Shown: one piece after another, positions 23,501 through 30,298 of the stretch
Layout: each line of letters opens with the position of its first letter
Numbering within the stretch: position 1 is the first letter of the stretch
Assembly: GCF_000718985.1 (NCBI RefSeq)
Contig: NZ_JODL01000004.1
Span: forward strand, 186,001 to 250,000
Reading direction: 5' to 3'
Length of the DNA: 64,000 nucleotides
Origin: Streptomyces megasporus
GTDB lineage: Bacteria > Actinomycetota > Actinomycetes > Streptomycetales > Streptomycetaceae
The notes under the pieces: model-generated
Seen by the model: the letters and a program-made list of their open reading frames with translations, nothing else
Databases searched by the model: none
Told to the model about the DNA's origin: nothing
Made by a program: the position numbers and the translations under genes

Positions 23501-24270
23501 TGCTGGGGGCGCTGGACCACCAGGCCCTCCCGCTCCCCCGGATACTGGAGATCGCCCAGCCCAGGCGCGAACCCGGCCGGAACCCGCTCTTCCAGGCGGT
23601 GTTCGTGCTCCAGCGGCCGCACGCCCACGCCGACGCCGCGGCCTTCGTGCTCGGCACGGCGGACCCCGGGGCGACGGTCCCCTGGGGCGGGCTGCGCATC
23701 GCCCCTCACCCGCTGCCGCACCGCACGGCCCAGTACGAGCTGATGCTGACCGTGGTGGACGCGGGGACCGAGCTGCATGCCGCGCTGGAGTACGGCACCG
23801 ACATCCTCACCGCCGGTTCCGCCACGCGCCTGGCCGACCACTACCGCGCCGTCCTGGACGGCCTGCTGGAGCGGCCCGACGCCACGGTCGCCGAGCTGTG
23901 CCCGGCGGATCCGCTCCGGCGCGCCGACCACGGCGCCGCCGAGGAGGACCACCCGGACGGCTACGTGGCGCCCCGCACCGACACCGAACGCGTGCTCGCC
24001 AAGATCTGGTCGGAGGTGCTGGGCGTCGAACCCGTCGGCGTCGAGGACGACTTCTACGACCTCGGCGGGCACTCGCTGCTCGCGGTCCAACTGATCTCCG
24101 CGGTGCGGGACGAGCTCGGGGTCGACGTCCCGGTGCGCAGCGTGATGCAGGCCCGGACCGTGAGCCAGAGCGCCGCCGTCGTCGACGCCCTGCTGTGGGC
24201 CAGGGACGGCGCGCGGTCCGCCGGGCCCTCGGCTCCGGTGACCGAGAACCGTGAGGAAGGCCGGCTGTGA
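20530..24270 (+). CDS. FAAL-ACP-C-PCP lipoinitiation protein
   Basis: A 1246-residue starter protein. An N-terminal fatty-acyl-AMP ligase (about 1-590; YTSGSTASPK, KTTSGKVQR) is followed by an acyl carrier domain (Ser625 in LGIDSPAA), a condensation domain (HHIAADL at 808-814, with Leu in the Gly position) and a PCP (Ser1182 in GGHSLLA). This is the layout of lipopeptide initiation: a fatty acid is adenylated, held on the ACP and joined by a starter-type C domain to an amino acid on the PCP. No adenylation domain for that amino acid is present, so the PCP must be loaded in trans, for example by the lone A protein at 35.9 kb. A Pro/Gly/Asp/Glu-rich linker separates the ACP and C domains. It overlaps both neighbours. 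Confidence 0.92.
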   Translation: MTSTLVELLRGRAMSSSDGTAFRFLSDDTTAESVTYGELDRDARAVAVRLRELGAVAGDRALLLYPPGLDYIRAFFGAVYAGVVPVPAYPPRTQRNVHRLTSIVADSRAGFALTTASVLELLREDGEEHGPKGLRIAVTDRLDTGAADDWSAPRSGADSTAFIQYTSGSTASPKGVVLTHGNLLHNLGMISRAFGCHERTSAVIWLPPYHDMGLIGGILTPLYAGFPVALMAPMSFLRRPMHWLRVVSEERAEFSGAPNFAYEMCARLATDEDRRELDLSSWRVAFNGAEPIRAATLDAFAEAFADCGFRRESFLPCYGLAEATLFVTGASASTEPTVVEVDAAGLEADRAEPAVSGRPSRRLVGSGTPAADQEVLVVDPETRLTLPEQRIGEIWVRGASVAAGYWDNPVSTDEAFGARTADTHQGPFLRTGDLGFLSDGELFVTGRRKDLIIVRGRNFYPTDIEQAVERSHPAFRPGCCAAVAVEHDGEQVLVVLQEVEGRSLRTVSVPEAVAAVREAVMESCELAVHAVVLLKPGTIPKTTSGKVQRALCRERYLSGGFQALGPDTDARDARALPDRTTPSAPPSEPHAVVADALRARIAELLGCAPDEVATDVPLSSLGIDSPAAVLLANRMHDELGVELRLGRMLGDAGIDALAAEARIASAPDGEPDGAEPDGEPGGMSLGQRSIWHVQQQDPTSTAYNIPVALRLLGRVDPQALRRALAQVSERHEVLRTRYRVDGDRTVSFVSPEPIALECLDASADSEDRLAERLADLAHRPFDLEHDPVLRAWLLTRSQDEHVLLLTVHHIAADLWSMVVLLDELGRCHRAHSLGAPADLPAPAGRYADHVRRERSMLAGARGAALEAYWRETLAGPPPVLDLPVDTPHPPVPSHRGERLVFRFDAGQTGRLREFAAAEGVTLYTVLLSAFHIALHHASGQDDVVVGSPAANRGRQDVEGVVGYFTNPLPIRARFEDGLTAREFTGRLHRTVLGALDHQALPLPRILEIAQPRREPGRNPLFQAVFVLQRPHAHADAAAFVLGTADPGATVPWGGLRIAPHPLPHRTAQYELMLTVVDAGTELHAALEYGTDILTAGSATRLADHYRAVLDGLLERPDATVAELCPADPLRRADHGAAEEDHPDGYVAPRTDTERVLAKIWSEVLGVEPVGVEDDFYDLGGHSLLAVQLISAVRDELGVDVPVRSVMQARTVSQSAAVVDALLWARDGARSAGPSAPVTENREEGRL

Positions 24271-26810
24271 CAGCACGAACCCCGAAGGGCGCCGCGCCGA
24301 CGGGCCGGGCCGCGCACCTGGTGCCCCTGCCCGGCGGCGACTGGAACCTGTGGCGGACGGTGGGGCTTCGCGGCACCGGCTTCCCGGCGAGCCGGGTGCT
24401 GCGCCTGGCCGCGCCGGCGTCGGCCGACGCGGCCGGGCGGCTGATCCGCGCCCGGGAGGCCGCCGAAGCGGCCCGTCAGGAGACGCTGGAGGCGTTCCGG
24501 GCGGCGCTCGACGCCCTGCGCGAGGCGGGGCGGTGGGACGACCTGGGCCGCCGGCGGCCGCTGCTGCGCGCGATCTCCCGGCTCAACAAGGGGAAGTCAC
24601 CCGGAGCCGACTTCGCCGACTGGCCCCAGTCGGTACGGCTCGCCGAGGCGGAGGACCTGGCCAGGACCGCGGAGCAGGACTTCCGCAAGGCGCTGGACGA
24701 CGACACGGCCATGCTGTCGGACGCGCTGCGCGAGACCGCCGCGGACAGCCGCTTCCAGGAAGCCGTCATCTGGCAGAACCGCAGGGCGTACGCGGACGGC
24801 GTGCGCAGGTTGGGCGGCGACGGCGGTTCCGGGCGGCGCAACTCCCGGCGCCGCGACCACGAGGCACTGGTCGCCGGCTACCTCCAGCGCTACTGCGTCA
24901 AGAACGACTCGATCGGGTTCTTCGGGCCGGTCGGCTGGGCGGAGTTCACCGACGACGGCGCCCCGCTGGAGGTGCGTCCCGGGCAGGATCTGGTCGCCTC
25001 CCGCCAGGTGTACTTCGAGCAGTGGGGCCTCGACGCCCTGGTGCGGTCGCTCGGGCAGGACCTCGCGCTGCGCCGCTGGATCGCCCCCCGCCGGCTGCCG
25101 ACCGCGTCGCTGGAGGGGGACGTACTGCGGCTGCCCGGTCGCACGGTCCCCCTTCCCCGGGCGAAGGCCCAGGTCCTGCACGAGGTGCTCCGGCTCTGCG
25201 ACGGCCGCCGCACGGCGCTCGACGTCGTCGCGGAGCTCCCGGTCGGCTCCGAGGCCGAGGGCATGGCCCTGCTGGAGTCCCTGCGCGCCACGGGACTGAT
25301 CGCCTGGGACCTCGAACTGCCCTTGCAACCCGGACCGGAGGCCGCCGTCCGCAGCCGGCTGGAGCGGATCGGCGATCCCTCGCTGCGGGCCGAGGCGCTC
25401 GGCCGGCTGGACCGGCTGGCCGAGGCCCGGGACCGGATCGCTGCCGCGGCCGGGCGTCCCGAGGAGCTCGACCGCGCCTTCGACGCACTGGAGAGCACCT
25501 TCACCGAGATCACCGGCAAACCGCCCACCCGCGCGCACGGCGAGACCTACGGTGCCCGCACCCTGGTCTGGGAGGACTGTCGGCGGGACGGCTGGGTGGG
25601 GATCGGCCCCGGTCTGCGCGACGAGCTCGGCCCGCCGCTCTCGCTGATGCTGGACTCCGCGCGCTGGCTGACCTGGCGAGTCGCCGAGGGCTACCGGGAG
25701 GAATTCCGGCGGGTGTACCGGGAACTCACCTCGGGCGGCCCGGCACACGAGCCGCGGCTCCCGGAGTTCTGGGCCCGGGTGCAGTCCATGGTCCTGGGGC
25801 CCCGCCAGGAGGTGATGGACCGGGCCGTCGAGGAGTTCCAGGAGCGCTGGCGCTCCGTCCTCGGCCGGTTCGACGGGCGCCGGGTCGAGTACCGGTCCGA
25901 CGCGCTCCGTCCGCTGGTGGACGAGGTGTTCGCGGCCGAGGCGCCGGGCTGGCCGGGCGCCCGCTACCAGGCGCCGGACATGATGATCGCCGCCGAGAGC
26001 CCCGAGGCGGTGGCGCGCGGCGACTACCGGCTGGTCATGGGCGAGCTGCACGTCGGCGTCAACACGCTGCGCAACCTGCTCTTCGTCCAGCAGCACCCCG
26101 ACCCGGAGGAGATGGCACGGGCGACGGCGCTGGACATGCCGGAACCGCGGGTGTACCCGGTCCTGCCCAAGCAGTGGCTGTACTCCACCCGGACCATGAT
26201 CACACTGGCGACCGACCAGGACTACCGGCTGCTTCTGGGCGACGAGGCCTCCTGGTTGACGGACCACCCCCGGGCGCTGCCCAGCGCCGAGTTGCGGGTC
26301 GGGCTGCGCGACGGCGTGGTGGTGGCCCACGGCGCGGACGGGGGGCCGGTCTTCGACATGGTGGAGCTGCTCGCGGAGGCGATCAGCTTCAAGCTGGTGA
26401 GCCGCTTCCAACTGGCGGGCCCGCGGCGGCACACCCCCCGGGTGACGATCGACCGGGTGGTGGTCTGCCGGGAGTCGTGGCGCTTCGACGCCGACGAGCT
26501 CGCCTTCGCGCACGAGCGTGACGAGGCGGAGCGGTTCGTGGCCGCGCGCCGGTGGGCCGAATCGCACGGCATCCCCCGCTTCGTGTTCGTCAAGGCGGCG
26601 CACGAGACGAAGCCGTTCTACGTCGACCTGGACAGCCCGCTGTTCGTCAACGCCTTCGCGCACGCGGTCCGGGGGGCGGCGGCCGAGCCGGACGGACGGA
26701 CGACGATCACCGTCAGCGAGATGCTGCCCACCAGCGAGCAGACATGGCTGATGGACCGCCAGGGCCGCCGGTACACAAGCGAGTTCCGCGTCATCGCGGT
26801 GGACAGGTGA
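24267..26810 (+). CDS. Lantibiotic dehydratase (LanB)-like protein
   Basis: An 847-residue protein whose sequence resembles the lantibiotic-dehydratase superfamily, for example the RYCVKNDSIGFFGPVGW segment near residue 210, which corresponds to the conserved region of full-length LanB-like proteins. Members use glutamyl-tRNA to glutamylate and dehydrate Ser/Thr in ribosomal peptides. A related group (PEARLs) adds amino acids from aminoacyl-tRNA to a peptide or scaffold. No precursor peptide or cyclase gene was seen nearby, and the gene sits inside an NRPS operon, overlapping the FAAL gene by 4 bases. It may dehydrate a hydroxy-amino acid residue or add an amino acid taken from tRNA to the peptide. 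The family call is fairly firm; the role is unknown. Confidence 0.72.
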   Translation: MTARTPKGAAPTGRAAHLVPLPGGDWNLWRTVGLRGTGFPASRVLRLAAPASADAAGRLIRAREAAEAARQETLEAFRAALDALREAGRWDDLGRRRPLLRAISRLNKGKSPGADFADWPQSVRLAEAEDLARTAEQDFRKALDDDTAMLSDALRETAADSRFQEAVIWQNRRAYADGVRRLGGDGGSGRRNSRRRDHEALVAGYLQRYCVKNDSIGFFGPVGWAEFTDDGAPLEVRPGQDLVASRQVYFEQWGLDALVRSLGQDLALRRWIAPRRLPTASLEGDVLRLPGRTVPLPRAKAQVLHEVLRLCDGRRTALDVVAELPVGSEAEGMALLESLRATGLIAWDLELPLQPGPEAAVRSRLERIGDPSLRAEALGRLDRLAEARDRIAAAAGRPEELDRAFDALESTFTEITGKPPTRAHGETYGARTLVWEDCRRDGWVGIGPGLRDELGPPLSLMLDSARWLTWRVAEGYREEFRRVYRELTSGGPAHEPRLPEFWARVQSMVLGPRQEVMDRAVEEFQERWRSVLGRFDGRRVEYRSDALRPLVDEVFAAEAPGWPGARYQAPDMMIAAESPEAVARGDYRLVMGELHVGVNTLRNLLFVQQHPDPEEMARATALDMPEPRVYPVLPKQWLYSTRTMITLATDQDYRLLLGDEASWLTDHPRALPSAELRVGLRDGVVVAHGADGGPVFDMVELLAEAISFKLVSRFQLAGPRRHTPRVTIDRVVVCRESWRFDADELAFAHERDEAERFVAARRWAESHGIPRFVFVKAAHETKPFYVDLDSPLFVNAFAHAVRGAAAEPDGRTTITVSEMLPTSEQTWLMDRQGRRYTSEFRVIAVDR

Positions 26811-26824
26811 GGAGTGCAGCGGTC

Positions 26825-29800
26825 ATGTCGCTGATCGACTTGTTGACGCGCCTGCGCGAGCAGGACATCCGGCTGCGGCTGGAGGACGGGGCGCTGCGCT
26901 ACAGCGCCCCGGAGCACGGGTTGGCCGAGGAGCTGCGCGCGGAACTCGTCGCCCGCAAGGAGGAGCTGATCGCCTTCCTGGCGGGCGGTGCGGCCGCCTC
27001 CGGGATCCCCGCCCGCCGGCACGACGGCCCGCTGCCGCTGGCCCCGGTCCAGGAGCGGCTGTGGCTCCTGGACCGGATGGAGCCGGGGAACCCGGCGTAC
27101 AACATGCCCGCGGCCGTGCGGCTGACCGGCGCGTTGGACGTCGCGCTGCTGGAGCGGGCGGTCAACGAGATCGTGGCCCGGCACGAGGTGCTGCGCACCC
27201 GGTTCACGGCGCCCGGCGGGCAGCCCGTGCAGGAGGTGCTGCCGTCCCTGCACGTCCCGCTGGTCGTGCGCGACCTGCGGGAGGTGCCCGACGGCGAGCG
27301 GGAGGAGGAGGCGCTCCGCCGGTGCGAGGAGGAGGCGCTGAAGCCGTTCGACCTGGAGCGGGACACGCTGCTGCGCACCACCTTGCTGCGGACCGGGGAC
27401 ACCGAGCACATCCTGCTGCTCACCTTGCACCACATCGTCGCGGACGGCTGGTCGGTGACCCTGCTCGCCCGTGAACTGGCGGCGCTCTACACGGCGTTCG
27501 CCACGGGCGCCCCCTCTCCTCTGCCGGAACTCCCCATCCAGTACGGCGACTTCGCCGCATGGCACGCCGAGTGGGTGGAGAGCGAGGAGTGCGCCCGGCA
27601 GCTCGCCCACTGGCGGGAGCGGCTCGGTGGCGAGCTGCCCGACCTGGACCTGCCGCTCGACGCGGTCCGGCCGGCCGTGCGGACCTTCCGCGCCGAGCGC
27701 GTGGAGCGGCGACTGGCGCCGGAGACGGTCGCGGGGCTGAAGCGGCTCGGTCAGGAGACCGACGCGACCCTGTACATGGTCATGCTGGCGGCGTTCGGCG
27801 TGCTGCTGCACCGGCAGTCCGGGCAGGACGACCTGATCGTCGGCATCCCGGAGGCGGGCCGCAACCGCTCCGAGATCGAGCCGCTGATCGGGTTCTTCGT
27901 CAACACCCTCGCCCTGCGCGCCGACTTCTCCGGCGACCCGGACTTCCGGACCCTGTTGGGCCGGGTCCGGGACGCCGCGTACGACGCGTACGCCCACCGC
28001 GACGTGCCCTTCGAGAAGGTCCTCGCCGACCTGCAGCCCACGCGCCGGCTGGACCGCACCCCGATCTTCCAGGTCTTCTTCAACATGGTCCCGTTCGCCG
28101 GACAGCGTCTGGACCTCCCGGACCTGGACGCGGAGTTCCTGCGCGTCCCGGACGGCGGCGCCAAGTTCGACCTCACCGTGTACGTGAGCGTCGACGGCGG
28201 CGAACTGGCGCTCGTCTACAACGCGGACCTGTTCGGCGCGGCCCGTGCGGAGGAGTTGCTCGGGCAGTACGTCCGACTGCTGACCTCCGTCGCCGAGGAC
28301 CCCGGCCTGCCCGTGTCGCGCTACGACCTGGTCACCGAGCGGGCGAGCGCGGTCCTCGTCGACCCGGTGCGCCCGCTGCCCGCCGAGTGGACCGGAAGCG
28401 TCGCCGAGGCGTTCGCCCGGCAGGCCCGGCGGGTTCCGGACGCGATCGCCGTCCAGGAGCCCGACGCCGCGTGGACCTACCGGGAACTCGCCGACCGGGC
28501 GCACCGGTTGGCGCACCGGCTGCGGGCCGACGGTGTCGGCTCCGGCGAGGTGGTCGCGCTGTACGGGCCGCGCGGCGCCGAACTCGTCTGCGCGATGCTC
28601 GCCGTGCTGAGCGCCGGCGCGGCCTTCCTCGTCCTGGACCCGTCCGAGCCCGCGGCCCGGCTCGCCGAGCAGGTCCGCCGGGCCGCTCCGCGCGGCTGGA
28701 TCCGCGTCGGGGGCGCCGAGGCGCCCGACGAGCTGGCCGCGGCGGTGCGGGACACGGTGGTGAGCGAGCCGGTGCCGCCGGGGCGGGACGAGCCGGCGCA
28801 GCCGCCCGTCGAGGCTCCCGAGGTGTCCGTCGGCCCGGACGACCTGGCGTACATCGGCTTCACCTCGGGCTCCACCGGGCAGCCCAAGGGCGTGCTCGGC
28901 CCGCACGGCCCGCTGAGTCACTTCGTGGCCTGGTACCGGGACGCGTACGGGCTCACCGAGGCCGACCGGTTCGCGCTGCTGTCGGCCCCCGGCCACGACC
29001 CGATGCTGCGCGACGTCCTCACGCCGCTGACCCTGGGAGCCACCCTCTGCGTCCCCGACTACGAGACGCTGCCCGGGCGGCTGGCCGACTGGCTCGCCGA
29101 CCGGCGGATCACGGTGGCCAACGTGACGCCCGCGACCCTGGAGTTCCTGCTGGCCGGGGCGTACGACGGGGGCGACGACGGGCGGGAGCCGACCGTCGAT
29201 TCGCTGCGCTGTCTGTTCTTCGGCGGCGACCGGCTGCTGCGGCGCCACGTGGAGCTGGCCCGCCGGCTCGCGCCGGGCGTCACCTGCGTCAACTTCTACG
29301 GGGCGACCGAGACGCCGCAGGCGGTGAGCGCCCACACGGTGCCGGACGGGGAGCCGCCGGCCGAGATACCGCTCGGTCCGGGCGTCGACGGTGCCCAACT
29401 GGTGCTGCTCGGCCCGGGTGGCCGCCGGGCCGGGATCGGCGAGCTCGGCGAGATCCACGTCCGCTCCCCCCACCTCGCGCTGGGCTACCTCGGGGACGAG
29501 GAGCTCACCGCCGAGCGGTTCATCGCCGGCCCGCTGACCGGGGACGCCTCCGACCGCTGGTTCAAGACCGGCGACCTCGGCCGCCACCTCCCCGACGGCA
29601 CCGTCCGGTTCGCCGGCCGGGCCGACCGCCAGGTCCAGATCCGCGGCTTCCGGGTGGAGCCGGGCGAGGTGGAGGCCCGGCTGCGGGAGCACCCCTCCGT
29701 CGTGGACTGCGTCGTCACGGCGGCCGGCCGGGACGACCGGGACCGGCGGCTGGTCGCCTGGTACACCACCGCGGGCGGTGCCGCCCCGTCCGCCCGGGAA

Positions 29801-30295
29801 CTGCGGGAGTGGCTGCGCGCGGTGCTCCCCGACCATCTGGTGCCGGCCTCCTTCGTGCGGCTCGACACGCTGCCGCGGCTCGCCAACGGCAAGGTCGACC
29901 ACGCCGGGCTGCCGCAGGCCCCCGCGCCGGAGCGGGCGGAGGACGAGGAGTACGTGGCCCCCCGGACCGAGCTGGAGAAGACGCTGGCCGGGATCTGGGC
30001 GGACGTCCTGAAGGTGCCCCGGGTCGGGTTGCACGACGACTTCTTCGCGCTCGGCGGCCACTCGCTGCTCGCCACGGTCATCACCCACCGGGTGCGCGAT
30101 GCGCTCGGTGTGGAGATACCGGTGCGCTCGCTGTTCGAGGCACAGAGCGTCGCGGCGCTCGCCAAGCTGATCGAACAGCAGGGCAGCGAGGTCACGGCCG
30201 ATACGCCCGGCCCGATCCAGGCGGTGGCCCGCACCGAGACCGGGCTGGACGACCTGCTGTCCCGCCTCGGCGCGCTGACGGACGGGGAGGGCTGA
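26825..30295 (+). CDS. NRPS module C-A-PCP with TubC-type N-terminal docking domain
   Basis: A 1156-residue module. Residues 1-55 match the TubC N-terminal docking fold (LIDLLTRLREQDIRL), which receives a C-terminal peptide of an upstream partner. The C domain (about 65-500) has canonical HHIVADG at 202-208. The A domain (about 520-1000) has FTSGSTGQPK, NFYGATET, FKTGDLGRH and ANGKVDH. The PCP Ser is 1080 (GGHSLLA). The A4 segment reads HDPMLRD, very like the HDPIQRD of aminoadipate reductases (Lys2). The eye-aligned code D-P-R-N-F-G-F-Q-A-K also starts D-P-R as in Lys2, which hints at a side-chain carboxylate or non-standard substrate. ATG 26825 follows GTGAGGAG. Its 3' end is followed after 3 bases by the degenerate C-A gene. 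Confidence 0.92.
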   Translation: MSLIDLLTRLREQDIRLRLEDGALRYSAPEHGLAEELRAELVARKEELIAFLAGGAAASGIPARRHDGPLPLAPVQERLWLLDRMEPGNPAYNMPAAVRLTGALDVALLERAVNEIVARHEVLRTRFTAPGGQPVQEVLPSLHVPLVVRDLREVPDGEREEEALRRCEEEALKPFDLERDTLLRTTLLRTGDTEHILLLTLHHIVADGWSVTLLARELAALYTAFATGAPSPLPELPIQYGDFAAWHAEWVESEECARQLAHWRERLGGELPDLDLPLDAVRPAVRTFRAERVERRLAPETVAGLKRLGQETDATLYMVMLAAFGVLLHRQSGQDDLIVGIPEAGRNRSEIEPLIGFFVNTLALRADFSGDPDFRTLLGRVRDAAYDAYAHRDVPFEKVLADLQPTRRLDRTPIFQVFFNMVPFAGQRLDLPDLDAEFLRVPDGGAKFDLTVYVSVDGGELALVYNADLFGAARAEELLGQYVRLLTSVAEDPGLPVSRYDLVTERASAVLVDPVRPLPAEWTGSVAEAFARQARRVPDAIAVQEPDAAWTYRELADRAHRLAHRLRADGVGSGEVVALYGPRGAELVCAMLAVLSAGAAFLVLDPSEPAARLAEQVRRAAPRGWIRVGGAEAPDELAAAVRDTVVSEPVPPGRDEPAQPPVEAPEVSVGPDDLAYIGFTSGSTGQPKGVLGPHGPLSHFVAWYRDAYGLTEADRFALLSAPGHDPMLRDVLTPLTLGATLCVPDYETLPGRLADWLADRRITVANVTPATLEFLLAGAYDGGDDGREPTVDSLRCLFFGGDRLLRRHVELARRLAPGVTCVNFYGATETPQAVSAHTVPDGEPPAEIPLGPGVDGAQLVLLGPGGRRAGIGELGEIHVRSPHLALGYLGDEELTAERFIAGPLTGDASDRWFKTGDLGRHLPDGTVRFAGRADRQVQIRGFRVEPGEVEARLREHPSVVDCVVTAAGRDDRDRRLVAWYTTAGGAAPSARELREWLRAVLPDHLVPASFVRLDTLPRLANGKVDHAGLPQAPAPERAEDEEYVAPRTELEKTLAGIWADVLKVPRVGLHDDFFALGGHSLLATVITHRVRDALGVEIPVRSLFEAQSVAALAKLIEQQGSEVTADTPGPIQAVARTETGLDDLLSRLGALTDGEG

Positions 30296-30298
30296 CCC

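Noticed and set aside
24267..26810. The region as a RiPP (lanthipeptide) cluster
   Set aside because: No precursor peptide, cyclase, protease or leader motif was found near the LanB-like gene, and it overlaps NRPS genes on one side.
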